64,000 nt of DNA from Pyropia yezoensis (GCA_009829735.1 CM020619.1:29724063-29788062); one strand, 5' to 3'; shown: positions 20,505 through 33,429, counted from the first letter of the stretch. Numbers and translations: made by a program. The notes: generated by a model from the letters alone, not told the origin.

Positions 20505-22733
20505 TTGGCGGGTCGCTGGCAGCGGTCGCCTGAGCGTGTCTATGACCCGCGAGGAGCGCGACATCTTCTCGGTGAAGGCTCTTGCTTGAGGTTTCAGCAA
20601 CGGGACGGCAGCGGCGCCGTCGCCGGCGCCGGCGGCTGGGCCAGAGGCGTGATTCCTCTCGTCAGCCCCGGCGGCGGCGGCGGCGGCAGCGGCGTCAGCG
20701 GCGGCGGCGGCGGCGGTAGTGGCACGGCGGCGGTGACGGCGGCGGCAGCGGCGGGGGCGGCCCTCCCGCCTCCTTTGGCCAGTGGCACCCGTGGGCGTGG
20801 GGCGCCGCAGCCGCTGACCGCCACCGCCGGGACCGACAGCCTGCAAGCGCGCCGCGCCGCGGCTGTCCCTCCCCACCTATGTGGAGGCTCGGTCTCAGTC
20901 GCCCCACGCGGGTGCTGGTCGCCACGCTCACTACGGCCCCTGTGGCGGCGGCCGCGGTGGCGGCGGCGGCGGCCGTGTCGGTGGCGATGGTCGGGGCGAC
21001 CGCCAAAGCGGCGACGCTTAGGGGGGGGGGGGGGTGGGCGCGGCGCCTATGGCGCGGGGGGGGGGCGGGTACGTCCCCGTGGTGACGGCTGCGAGACGGC
21101 GTCGTCGCGGCTGCCGCTCAGCGGCGCGGACGCGGGCGGGCGTCCCCACGCTGCGGGCGGCGGCCGCTTGCCCGGTGGCCATCTGCCTACCCGGCGGGCG
21201 CCTGCCACCCTTCGCGGCGGCGGGGGGGGGGCTGCCATCCGCAGGGCGAGAAAGCGTGGGGTGAGTCCCCGTTTGCTCAGCCGGCTGCGGCGGCCGCGAT
21301 GTCGGCGCCGGGTGGGGGGGGGGGGAGGGGGTGCTCGCGCTGCTGGGCGCGGTGCGGCGGTGGCTGCCAGCGGTGGTCGCCACGTATGGGAGGGGGGGGT
21401 GGGGGGAGGATCAGGCGGGAGAAGTCGGGGGGGGGGGGGCGGGGCGGTAGCCGGCCTAGCGCCCGGGCGGCGCGCGGGATACGGCGGCGGACCGCGGCGA
21501 CGGCGCCGGCCTCCGCGCCGGCTGCTGTGGTGGGTGGCCAACAGGCGGTGGCGCTGCTGCGCCAGCTGGGCGCCCTACGACGGATGGTCCCGCGCGAGCG
21601 CGTCCACCCGGCCGAAGGGGCAGCCGCCGCCGCCGCGGCCGCCGCCGCCGCCGCAACCGCCGCTGCAGGCGCCGGTGGGGGCGGTGACGGGGGCAGTGTC
21701 GATGTCGCTCCCCCCGCCCTCTCCCCCCCCTGGCGCTGGCGCCCAGCCACGCTGCCACCACGGCGGCCTCCTTAGCCGCCGTGCCGGTTCGGGCACTGCT
21801 GCGCCTGGTGTCGCCACCGCCGCCACCCGATCGTGCGTTGCGGCGCTGCAGACGCGCTTCTCTGACGCGGCGGCGCTGCCGGTGCGGCATGCCGTCGGGG
21901 AGGCTGCCGCGGCGGCGGTCGCCACCGCGACCGGCTCGCCGATTACCGCCGCCGTCACCGCCGCCGCCGCCGCCGCCCCTTCGGCGAACCTCGCCGTTCG
22001 CGGCTAGCCCTCGGTGCTCGTGGCCGCCCACACAGCCGCAGTCGCGGCGGGGTCGGCGGCGGCCGCCGCGGCGGGCTACCGCTGCGCCTTCGCAGACACG
22101 GAGGCTGCCGCGCGGGTGTCGCCCGTTTTCGCCGCCGCTGCTGCCACCGCGGCGGCGGATGGGCGTCGGCGGGATGGGGAGCCGCGGCGGCGACGGAGGG
22201 GCGTGACGACGGCGCTGGTGGGTGTGGCGGTGGCCGGTGGAGGCGGGGACGCGGCGGCGGCGGCCACTGACCCGGAGGGGGGATATGGGTGGTGGGGGGG
22301 GTGGCGGCACTGGCGGCGACGGGACAGCCACCGCCGGTGCCGGCGAGCCGCCGCTGTCACGGCTGGGCCGTCGGCGTCCATGGGTCTGCCCGCCGCATTG
22401 CACGAGGTGGCCCCCGGCCTTAGCGAGGCAACCCCTGGTGGTAAGCTGAAATGGGGGGGGGGGGGGGAAGTGGGGAGGACCGTTCGGCCGCCCCCTTCGC
22501 CGCCGTCGCCGCCGCCGCCTCTGCCACCACTGCCGCCACCACACCGCCCGCGTCACTGTGGCGAGGGGATCTCCGTGTGGAGGCACCCTCGGACGCCCGC
22601 CGCAGCCTTGTCACTGACGTCCCATCCATGCCTGAAGCCTCTCTTGCCCCGCCGTGTTTTACGCTTCTTGCGAGATGCTCGACCGCCGTTCCTGTCCTTC
22701 ACCCCTCCTCCCCCACCACGCCTCATTTCCTAA
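20505..22733 (+). CDS. Doubtful open frame, Ala/Gly-rich, unrecognised
   Basis: One reading frame stays open across 2.2 kb except for a single TAG at 22005-22007. Most of it is Gly/Arg/Pro low complexity and contains several long G-runs. The stretch around 21810-22000 (SCVAALQTRFSDAAALPVRH, AVGEAAAAAVATATGSPITA) and the stretch after the TAG (SVLVAAHTAAVAAGSAAA, GYRCAFADTEAAARVSPVF) look more like real Ala-rich protein than the rest. No family is recognised and the start is unknown. It may be a real gene with misread homopolymers, or only open by composition. Confidence 0.2.
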
Positions 22734-25374
22734 GTTTGCTGGCCACATCTTCATCTACCCCGGCTACCTCGGCGCGTCCCCGCCATCATGCGTGCCGCCG
22801 CCCTCTCCTGCATCAACGGTGCCGTCTGCGCGCTGCCGTCGCCGCCGTTATTGTGGGAGTGGGCCGCCAGTGGCAACCGCTGCAGCAGCGGCAGCGGCGG
22901 CAACGCTCGATGAGGTGACCGCGCCTGGGGGGAGCTGACTGGTCTGTGTGGCCCAGGGGGTTGGAGATGAGCGGCTGGGGGGTGGTAGTGGTGTCGAGCG
23001 GGGCGGGGGGGGTGATGGGAGGGCCCGCAGCGCCGCGCTGAAGGCATGCGGACGGAGCTGCCGAGGGGAGAGTTGCACACCATGGGGGGCACTGTACCTG
23101 TTTGCTCATGCTGAGGATAGGCTCTGACGCTATTGTTCGGCTCGTCCAGGCTGTCAGTGCTCTGTTTCTGCCGTGCTTTTGTCCTTTCTTTTGCCGTGGT
23201 GTTTCAGTTATGCCAGCGCTTGCAGCTCCCATGGATTTGGCGCACCATACCCACCTCATCATGCACGCTCGCGCAATATGGTAAGGATGCCTCGATACCT
23301 GCGGGTGTTGCGTAGCGTAGTGTAGGGGGTGTGACGGCGGGTATGTGGGCGCTGAGGGGCATCGACGTTGTGTTTCTTCTGTGACGATGGGGTGGCACTG
23401 ACCTACTGTGTTGTCGGTCACTCTCGTCGCGCGCATGTGTGCGTTTCCTGTCTTGGTCTTGCTCCTGTTGTTACTTGTGTAGGGCTCGCGTAGTTCTTCG
23501 TCCAGTAGCACCATGCGCGCTGGGCGGTCAGGGAGGGCGGGGGGATGTGCAGAGAACAAATAAAACCTCCCAGGAAAACAACAAACAGACGCTTGCGACG
23601 AAAGAATAGAGGTAGACTTGCGCGCAAGTGCCCGCATTATGTTTGCCGCACGATGTCGCTCAAATATATTTCCTACTATCCAGTCACGACATAAGTTTTG
23701 CTTTGCAGCCTACATCACAAAACGGCAATGCAGAAAAAGTATGCGTTCGACCGAAGATTATAAATTCGCGTATTATGTGTTCGGCGGACCCGTCGGATAA
23801 ACTATTGGGGTGCTGTGACTATTAGAGAGGTTGGCTCGCTATTAGGAGCGCTGGAAGTATCTTTAAAGTACTCAGAAGTACTACTACTGGGTGCAGAAGT
23901 CCCAGAGGAAATGCTCATCGGGAAGAACAACGCGCCTCCGTTGGCTTGTCGCAGACGCGCCAACACCCGGGTCGTCCTCTGTGCAGCTCAGTCCCGGAGT
24001 TGCCTCGTTCATTCCTGCTCCAGTCCATATCGCAGCCGCGACGCAGGCCGTCTGGTGGGCGTTTCAACTCCCTCTGAGCAGGAAAGTATACTCGGAAAGC
24101 CAGTGGAAACGCATTGTGAGACCGGTTTGCTACCCGTGCAAGCTGTACTTCCCCTTAGTACGCGTCCCACAGGCCTAATCCGGGCATGCCTGTCACGGCA
24201 AAGGGCTTGTGGAAAGCTTGTCAAACCTTGTTCATTCTTCCTCGTGGGCGTTTCCCTTTATGTTTTTTTCATCCTCTTGTACGCACCGCCGAGGGCCGTC
24301 CCGTCGTATAACCAGACCTATAGTACAGGCTAGGGACGTGTACAAGCATCGGACAAGGGCCACAGGCGAAAATCATATTTGACCGACCTGTACGGGGGTG
24401 TGAAGGGGGGTGTAGAGGGCTACTTGACAAGGTCTCAACAAGGTCTCAACAAGCGTTCGGTGGTTCAAACGCGCTTGCGGTGGATCCCGCAACAACGGGC
24501 GCTGCGCTGACTCTCCTCGTGCCTTGTGCAGTGCTGACGGTCACTGGGGTAGCCAGTGTGTGTCAAATTTCGACCACTTTCGCTGAGATCCAAGGTTCCC
24601 GTGGACTACAAGAGAAGCACAACACACGTGCTTGTAGAGGAGACCGAGGCGAGTAAGAAGTGTTTTTTTTTTTTTCTGAGTGCTTCTGTTCTCTCTGAGC
24701 TACGAGCGAGAGAAGCCCAACGGACTGTAAGTGTCGCTCCGGGAATGTCGACCAGACCATGAAGCCAATGGAAACACCCGGATTAGAGATCAATCTGGGT
24801 CTGCGGTGCATGGTGAGCGAATCAATCATGCTGAGTGTAGCACGACCACGCACATTGGGCCACCTGGGTGCTATTTGATGGCGTCAGAAAAACACTTTGA
24901 AGTAGAGAAAAAAGCACAGCGTGGAGGGCGTCGACCCCCAGGTGTTGATGCTGGACCAGAAAGTGGACAACGTCTACGTCCATCTCCTGGTGGAAGGTCT
25001 CATGCCCAGGTCATGTGAGCTTCTAGTGCTGTTGGATGCAAGCAGCGGAGAAAAATACATCCTTCAAGAATCGGCCTTCTTGGGGCCGTCAGGGGGGTCG
25101 ACATTTCCGGCACTAGTCGACATTTGGCACCTACTAGCTATGGTACGTTGCACAAAAAAGATATATCGAGCATTATTTTCTTTCTTCTCCGGCGTTGTTC
25201 GGGCCACACCCCTCGGCCAATCAGGTGCCTCGGGAATTTGCCCCGGTGTAATGGACTGGACCTGCTTGATGGTGGGCTCCTTTCGGGTGTGGTGTGCATG
25301 CTCATTAGTCAGGCTTTTGGGAAAGTGTGCAGGGGTTTGACGGCCGCCGCGGTGGCCACGCCAGGGGTGTCGCC
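22734..25374. other. Gene-poor region
   Basis: No supported gene. From about 23050 the DNA becomes less GC-rich (AT-rich patches at 23630-23900). Short open frames have no recognisable domains. Confidence 0.4.
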
Positions 25375-25860
25375 GGTGCTGCGGTCGGCGTCGGCGACGG
25401 CGGCGACGGTGGCGACGGTGGCGACGGAGGTGGCGACGGTGGCGACGGTGGCGACGGCGGCGGCGGCGGCGTCGGTGACGACGGCCCTGGCGGTGGCGAT
25501 GGTAGCGACTAGGGTGGCGCAGGCGACGCGGTGGCGGGGGCGACGGCCGTGCCGGTGGCGACGGCGGTGGCGACGCGGTGGCGGGGGCGACGGCCGTGGC
25601 GGAGGCGATGGCGGTGGCGACGCGGTGGTGGGGGCGACGGCCGTGGCGGAGGCGACGGCGGTGGCGACTGGGGTGGCGGTGGCGACGGGGTGGCGGGGGC
25701 GACGGCGGCGGCGGCGGCGTCGGTGGCGACGGCCGTGGTGGTGGCGACGGCGGTGGCGACGGGCGTGGTGGCGGCGACGGGGGTGGCCGTGGCGACGGGG
25801 GTGGCCGTGGCGACGGGGTTATCCGTGGCGACGGGGGTGTTGGTAGCTTTGGCTGTGGAG
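25375..25860 (+). repeat. GC-rich minisatellite based on ggcgacgg(t/c)gg
   Basis: About 480 bp of imperfect tandem repeats built from 6- to 12-bp units such as ggtggcgacggt and ggggtggcggtggcgac. All units are multiples of three, so several frames stay open. On the minus strand one frame reads PVATAT-type repeats, continuing into a non-repeat part (FLHETFWDTFPGYDVVD) up to about 26219. That frame has no ATG, so it was not called as a gene. Confidence 0.75.
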
Positions 25861-27663
25861 TGGGGGGCTTGCGTTGGTGGCGGTGGAGACGGAGAGCTTT
25901 TTCTGGCGGTGGGGTCGGCCACGTGTTTGGAAGAGGGGGGGAGAGGTTGGCAGTATGTGGGGGGGGGGGGTCGTGGGCGGTGTGATTTATGTGACGGGAT
26001 GGGAAGCGTAGGTGGTGGCGGTGTTGCTGGTGGGGTTGTTAGGGGCGGTGATGCCGCCAGCGCTGGGTGAATCGCCGGCGTCGGCACGATTGTTTTTTTA
26101 TAGTAAAGGAGGGCGGTAATGGGTGCCTTGTCGACGACGTCATAGCCAGGAAAGGTATCCCAGAATGTCTCGTGCAGGAAATCGGTGGCGGGAGTGTGGG
26201 GCGCGGCGGAGCAACGCACAATGCATGCAGACTACCCCCTCTCTCGCACCCCCGCGCAAAAGAGAACAGGCGCTTGTTTTCCCTATTTTCTTTTGCGCCC
26301 CGGCCCTAGACCACAAGAGCCAAGCAGACCGTCGCGTTCCGCTTTTTTTTTTTTTCCCTCCCGTCTGCCTCCCATTATCATCCCCCTCCCCCCGCCTCGC
26401 CCACACACCCAGGGTGCGTTTTCCTCACCCTGGCACGCCCACCACAGCTCATCTGACGTTGAGGCTGGCGGCACCTTCTCCCTGGGTACCCCGTCCCCCC
26501 ATCCCCCGAGCCACGTTGGATGCACCGAGGCTGGCACCACCTAAGTCGCCAACAATGGACCTGTCGTGCCAGGCGGGAGGAAAGGGTGGAAGGGGTTGCT
26601 TGGCACTGGCTGGCGGGAGGGGCAGGACGATGAGAGGGAACCAGAAGGCGAGAGAGGCGCTCTCTGCTTCCTCATCGGGGACCGTCGGGGCGCACGCTAA
26701 CGGTCTCGAAGCATGACTAACGCATGAGCACCAGTCTTGCTCATCGAACAATCACACGAGCGCATTGGTTGGAACTATTTCCTCTCGCGAGACCATTTTA
26801 TACACGAGGTCTCGCGAGCGAAAAAAGAATCTGAAAAAAGTGCCCTCCAGCTGTCCCCGCGAAGCTCCCCTATCTCGACTACCCCCCTGCCAAGCCTCAG
26901 TTAGCACATGGGCCCGAATCAGCCCCCGAGCAGTGCAAATCAATGCGAAAAGAAAGGCCCCATTTCAGGTTCGTCAGCATCTGGTCCACTCAGGGTGTCC
27001 CTCAGAGCGGTACACAAACCAGGAGACCCAAGGACCTCATTAGTTCGCAAGGACCTCTATGATCCTTCTGTCAGCATAGCGGCCGTGGACCCCGTCACGG
27101 CCGATGTCCTGCCCGGGCCCGAGCCGAGAAGAACCTCGATGTATCTTTTTTCTGCAACGGACCATAGTTGAGTGTGCCTCTGACTGAAGATGGCCACATC
27201 CTCGGGGGTACGCTTCTTCTCGTGGTGCGGCCCTCTCTCGCGCTCCCAGGAGCTCAACTCTGAAATTCGTGTCGTTGCCGGCATCGCAAACAGACGGATA
27301 CGAGCAGCACCAGTCCGTCCAGTACACTGAGCTAGACCCACTACTAGCTATCTAGAGGGGCACACCACCGCCGGCCAAACCCAAATTGGCCGCGAGGCAC
27401 CGTAGGAGGCCCCCTCCCCCGTCGCCCACAAGCGGCGGCTGGGGCGGGGGCGGCTGGCACCCCCCCGGAGAGACGCTTGCGGCGGTGGGGGGGACGGCCA
27501 TTGCCGACGGGCCGCCCCCCCCAGCTGGGGGGCCTGCAGGCCGTCCGTCCCCCCTACAATTGGGTCGACTCGCCTCTTCGGCGCGCGGGCGAGCGCGCGC
27601 CCCCCCAAGACAAAAACAGACAGAAAACAGGCTCACGCCGGCCGCTACTTTCCTTGTCTGTTC
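25861..27663. other. Gene-poor region
   Basis: No supported gene. A minus-strand open stretch at about 26040-26200 (FLHETFWDTFPGYDVVDKAP) looks peptide-like but lacks an initiation codon or clear splice sites. The rest is intergenic, with T-runs and C-runs. Confidence 0.35.
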
Positions 27664-27728
27664 CTACGCGGCCACCCTGTATAGAGGACGGGGCGCGGGG
27701 GTGCCGGTGGCAGCAGCTCCCGCCGCTC

Positions 27729-27775
<47 letters not shown>

Positions 27776-28005
27776 TCCGCCGCCCCGTTGGCGCGCTCGG
27801 CAACCGCGGCGGCGGCGGCGGCCGCCGCGTCGGCGGCCGCCCGCGACCGCGTCGCGGCCGCCGCCGCCGCCGCGTCGGCCGCCGCCCGCGCCGCCGCCCG
27901 CGCCGCCGCCTGGCGCGCCGCCGTGTCACGGCGGGTGCGAGCGGCGGCGGCGGCCGCCGCCGCCGCCGCCGCCGCGTCGGCCGCCGCCCGCGCCGCGTGC
28001 GCGCG

Positions 28006-28052
<47 letters not shown>

Positions 28053-28536
28053 ACGGCGCGGGCGGCGGGGCAGGGGACGCCCCGTTGGGGGGGGGGAGGG
28101 GGAGGAGGTCGCCCAGCTGGCGGAGGAGGGCGCGGAGGGAGGCCAAGGCGCCGGCGGGGGGTCCGCCAGCGTCCGCCGCCGCCCCGCCAGTGGCGGCGGT
28201 TGGGGTGGCGGCGGCGGCGGCGGTGGGGGTCGTCGACGCCGCAGCTGTGGTGACGGCGGTGGTGGGGAGGACCGCGGCAGTGAGGTAGGGGGGGCCGCGG
28301 CCGGTGGCAGCCGTTGCCCGCGAGGCGTTTACGGGGGGAGCCCCCGCGGCGTCACCCGCGACGGCCCTTGCCGCAGCGGGGTCGGCGGTGGCGGCCGCCG
28401 CCGCCGCCGCCGCCGCCATGCCGCCCCTGCCGCCGCCGCCCGCCGCCCGTGCAGGGGTTACCCCGGCGGGCGCGGCGGTGGGCGCCGGCCACCCAGCGCC
28501 CCCCTCCTCAGCAACCGGTGCAGCGGGGGCAGCCAC

Positions 28537-28568
<32 letters not shown>

Positions 28569-28656
28569 ACGCTGGCGCCGCCCCGGCGGTCGCGGCCGAT
28601 GCGGCTGCCACGGCCGTCGCGGGCGCCCCCCCAGCCTGGGCAGCAGGGCCGGCGGT

Positions 28657-28719
<63 letters not shown>

Positions 28720-29472
28720 GTCGGCGTCGGCGGCGTCGGCGGCGGCGGCGGCGGCGGCGAGGTAGGCGGCAAAGCCGGCAAGCTCGGCGCGGAGCTCGGG
28801 GGGCCGCACGTAGGGCACGCCGCCCGCGGCGGCCGCCGCCGCCGCCGCCGCGATCGCCGCGCTCACCGCGCCGGGGGCGGGGCGTGGCGGCGGCGGCGGC
28901 GGCTTGGCCGTGGGGGGGGGGTGACCGCCGGGGGAAGGCGCCGCCGACGGGGCCGCGGCGGCGGCGGCCGTCGTCCCGGCCGCCCTGACCGCCGAGGGGG
29001 GGGGGGGGGGTGGGGGGGATTGGTGCAGGGTGGACCGCGGGGGGGGCCACCGCCGCGGCCAACACCCACGGCGGTGGCCTGGCAATGGCGGTCGGGCGCG
29101 TGCCCGTTGTGGCGGCAGGCGTGGCGGTGGTGGCGGTGGCAGGGGTGGCGGGGGTGGCGGGGGTGGCGGCGGGGGCTGCCGCCGCAGCCGCCCTGGCCGC
29201 CGCCGCCGCCGCCGCCGCCCCCACCGCGGCAGACGCGTCGGCCCAGGCGGCGGCAGCCGCCGCCACCCCCCCCCCCCCCCCACCGCGTCCCGCATCGCCG
29301 CGACGACGGCGCGGCACGGCGGCAGCGCCGCCGCCGCCGCCATCCCCCCCCCCACCGGAGGGCGTCCGACGCGGCCGCCACGGCGGCGGCCGCCGCGGCG
29401 GCGCCCCCCACCCGCCGGGCGCCCCCGCCGTCGGCGGCCACCCCCCCCGCCGCCACCGCCGCCGCCGCCGCC

Positions 29473-29503
<31 letters not shown>

Positions 29504-31043
29504 GGACGCCGGCGGCGGCCGCCTCTGCGGTCGCCGCCGCCTCGGCGGCGACCGCCGACGCGGACACCACCGCCGCGGCGCGCCACGCGGCGGCCGCCAC
29601 CGCCGACGCTGCGCGGCTGGCGCGGGCGACGGTGGCGGCGGCGGCGGCGGCGGCCGCGTCGACGGGGCCGCCGCAGCCACCGCCGCCGCCGCCGCCGTCA
29701 CGGCGGCACCCGCCACGGCGGCGGCGGCGGCGGCGGCCGAGGCGCCACCGCCACAGCCGCCGGGCGGCGGGGCGGCCCGGCGGCCACCCCCCCGCGGCGG
29801 CCGCCCACGCCCACCCGTCGGGGCGGCCACACCAGCGGGCCGTCTCGGCCGCCGTCGCCGGGTGCCCCCCGCCGCCGGGCGCGCACACGGGCGGGGGGGC
29901 GGGGAGGGGGGCGGCTGCCGCCGCCGCCGCCGCCGTCCACCCCGGCGGGTCGGCGTCGGCGGCGGCGCGTCGGGGCGGGCCGCCCCACGCCGTGCCGGCG
30001 GCGCCCGCCATCCAGCTGGCGGGGAGCGCCAGCGGCCCCCCGCCGACCGCCGCCGCCACCGCCGCCACCGCTGACGCCGCCACCGCCGCCGCCGCCGCCG
30101 TCCCGGCCGGTGGTGGGGCGCCGCCCGTGGCGGCCGCTATGCACAGGGCGGTGGCCCCCTCCCCCCCCCCTCCCACCACCACCGCCGGTGCCGTCCTCCC
30201 CCCCAGGACCCCCGCCGCCGCGGCGCGCCGCCCCGTTGCCGCAGCCGCTGCCGCGGCGGCAGCCGCACGCGCCGCGGCCGCGGCCGCCGCCGCCGCCAGC
30301 GGCGCCGCCGCCGCCACCGCCGTCGCCGCCGCCCTGCCAGCGGCGGCGGCACCCCCCCCGTGCCCACCCCCCCCCCCCCACGCCCATACCACCTGCACGG
30401 CCGCCCAGGCGGCAACGGTCAGGCCGGCAGCCACCACCGCCGCGGCGGCGCCCCCCACCCGCCGGCGGGCGCCCGCCACCGCCGCCGCCGCCACCGCCGC
30501 CGCCGCCCGTCGCCGCCGCGGGGCGGCTCCGCCGCGGCGGGCCAGCCGGTCGGCCAACGCGGCAGCCGCCGCCAGCGCCGCGGGCGGCAGCGGCCGCCGC
30601 GGCGGGGACGGCGGCGGCGGCGGCGGCGGCGGGGGGGACGGGGATGGCGGCCGCCGCTGCCCGCGCCGCGCCCCCGCCGCGGCGCGTCCCGGCCGCCCCC
30701 CCCCGACGGCGGTGACGGCTGCGGTGGGGGCGGCCGGCGCAGGCGGCCGGCGGCTGTGCCGCCGACGACGGCGGCCGTGTCGATCGCCGCCGTCGGCGGC
30801 GGGCGCCCACCCCACCGACGACCGCGTGTGGACGACCGCCACGGCGCGGGCGTGCGGGTGGGCGGCGACGGCGGCGGCGGCGGCGGCGGCCAGCGGCAGG
30901 GGGGTGGTGGTGGTGGGGGGGGGGGGGAAGGGGCGGGGGGCGGGGAGCTGCGGCTGCTGGGGTGACGGCGGCGACGGGTTGGGGGGGGGGGAGTACCGGC
31001 GGGCCGTTGGTGTGGCCGCCGTTTTGGGGTGGGCGACGACCAT
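27664..31043 (-). CDS. Giant alanine-rich protein, frame changes at homopolymers
   Basis: The start is a good ATG at 31043 (cccaccATGG; MVVAHPKTAATPTARRY) and the end a TAG at 27664-27666 after GTPAPRPLYRVAA. The likely frame changes near the 16-C run at 29266-29281 and again near the 15-G run at 28996-29010. On either side the sensible Ala-rich protein continues, so about 1,120 residues are implied. Visible parts: a Pro-rich N-terminus; one hydrophobic segment (AAVVAAGLTVAAWAAVQVVW) that could span a membrane; very long Ala/Arg helices with heptad-like spacing; a DADADA run from a gtcggc microsatellite (28655-28740); a short ordered segment (PPELRAELAGFAAYLAAAA); and an Ala/Arg coiled-coil-like C-terminus. 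No family is recognised. Confidence 0.45.
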
Positions 31044-33429
31044 GGTGGGGGGGTTGCGAGGCTGGGGAAGGGGTGGGGGGGGAGGGCGGGTGAGCGAGAG
31101 AGAGCGGGTGAGCGAGCGAGCACCAGCAGGTGGTGCGGAGGAGGAAGGAAGGAAAAAGAGGAGGCAGGAGGGCGGGGGAAGTGGGAAGGAGAAAAAAAAA
31201 AAAAAAAAAGAGCAAGGTCGGGGGGAGGCCGGGGTGGGGGGGGGGGCTGGCGGAGGAGGGGGGTGAGTTCGTTGGGGGGGGTGGGGGGGGGGGGGGGTGG
31301 GAGGGGGGGGAGGAGGATGTGGTAGTGGGACGACGCACCGCCGACGGTGGCTGGATGGGGGTGGTGGTGGTGGCGTGGCCGGGGGGGGCAGAGGGGCTTG
31401 GCCGCCCCTGTGAACGGTGGGTGGCGAGAAGTGGCCACAGGGGCGGAGGGGGGGGCGGGGGGTGCGGGGGGGGGGGGGGGGAGGCGCGGGGGGGGGGGGC
31501 GCAAGGGGCGGGAACCCCCCCCGGGCGGCGCCCCCCCCCCCCCCCCTCCTGTCTCCCCCGTCCACCGCCTCCTCAGCCCCTCTTTTTTTTTCTCCCCTCT
31601 CCCCCCCCCCCGCACGAAGCACCCCCCCCCCCCCCCCCAGACCAGCCTGCCTGCCTGCCTGCCGGCATGGGGGGTGGGCGCCACCCGTCGCGGCCGGTGG
31701 AACGCCACCCCGCCCGGGTACCCCTGTCGCGGTGCCGGTGGGGGACGCACCGCCGGGGAAATTTTCTCCCCCCATCTGGGGAGGGCCTCCCGCGGCGAGA
31801 GGCCTCGAGGGGGGACACACGGCCACCGGCGGCACGCTCGCGCCCACTTGTGTTCCTACCCCCCGCCTCCCCCCCCCCCCCCCCCCTTCCTGTATCCCTC
31901 TCCTTGCCGCGCGCTCCACCAAGACGACGCCTCCTCCACTACCACGGCGAGTGGTGCAGGCGGAGCACCGCCGTCATTGTCAGGGTGGAGCACCACGGTG
32001 GGGGTGGGGGTGGTCGTGGTGGTGGAGGGGCAGTTGTCGGTCAAGGGGCCTCTACGGCCGCTCCTCCTCCCCAGCCACGGAAATACCTTTAGCACGCCCC
32101 CGCACCCGCCCCATGACCATCCCCGTGCACAGCGGCGCAAAACGGGGGGGGGGGCGCGCACCCGTGCGGCGGGCCGACGCCGTCCCACCTCCCTCGTCAC
32201 GCGCCCACCACGCGGGGGACTGGCCAGCGCCGCTCGTTCCCCCCCCCCCCCCCTCTCGTCTTCCCCCCCCTTTCTCCTCCCCCTGCTGCCAAAAAACAAC
32301 AACAAAACAAACGGCGATGGGCCACCGTGGGCAGCCACGCGCCATGCATCGGGGGGAGGGGGAGTCGTGGGGGTGGGTGGGGGAGGGGTGGGTGGTGGCA
32401 GTGGGAGAGAGAGAAAAAAAAAAAAAACGAGGAGGGAACGCAAGTCGGTGGGCCGCGCGGCGCCCGCAGAGGCCAAGAGGAGGCAGAGGGGGGAGGTGCC
32501 CCTTGGCCACCCACCGGCCACCGCCGGCCGTGACTGCCACCGCGACCGTGGCCGTGGCCGTGACCGCCACCCGTGACCGCCACCGCGACCGTCACCGACC
32601 GCCGACACCGCCACCGCGGCGGGGGCGGCGAGCGTGGGAGCGGCGTCCGCCTACCGCTCCTACGCCCAGGACAGCCGCCCTCCACCCCCCCCCCCCCCCC
32701 CATCTTCCCCCTCCTCCTCCACCTAGCGTGCGCATGGGGCGACGGTGGCAGCAGGTCGACCGCCGGTGCCAAGAGGGTTTTGGGGCGCCGTCCAAGAAAA
32801 GCAGCTGATGACCCCACAACCCGGTCGCGCCGCCGCGCCCGCTGCACCAACACAGCCCCCGACAAGCGGAGAGGTAGGTAGGTAGGAACGTATGGGCGCG
32901 CGGGAACGGGCGGGTCCCCCGTAGCATGCCAGGTGTACCCGCCCTACGAGTCCCTGCGGACATGGCTGGCTATAGTGCAGACGCGTCTCGAACCGCGTGG
33001 AACCCAAAACCCAAAAGCATGTCCATGATGCCTCTCCCCTCCCCTCAACTGCTGACGATGCCCGGGCGGGGTGGACACCATTACAGTGGGCAGTAGAGAT
33101 CGCGGTAGGGAGCACCAGTGGGGGGGGTTTTCATCGGGCCCTAGCTAGGGGGCGGGCGGGCGGCCGCGCTGTGCCTCTGGCGAGCTCTTTCTCTGGTCGC
33201 GACGCGTGCTGCTCCCCACCACCCGGCCCACGCACTCCACCACCTTCCCCAGCCGCGCAGCGAGACACCCCCCCCCCCTCCATCCATCGCCTCTGCGGCC
33301 CTCCCAACATCCTCCCACCCCCCCCCCCCCCACCCCCCCCCCCCCCCCCCCCCCCCCTTCCTCCCCCCCACAACGCCCCCGACGTCGACGCACCGCCCGC
33401 CGGCACGGCACGAACGGGCACGGGCGGCC
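31044..33429. other. Intergenic region rich in G/C homopolymers
   Basis: Between the divergent alanine-rich gene (-) and kinase (+). Long G- and C-runs, an A-run at about 31192-31209, and a C tract of about 45 bases interrupted once at 33318-33358, close to the kinase start. No gene recognised. Confidence 0.4.

Noticed and set aside
22813-23637. 274-residue minus-strand open frame
   Set aside because: Low-complexity Pro/His/Arg composition, unremarkable start, no family resemblance.
25509-26219. Minus-strand 236-codon frame with PVATAT repeats
   Set aside because: Begins at GTG with no ATG anywhere in frame; kept only as a finding.
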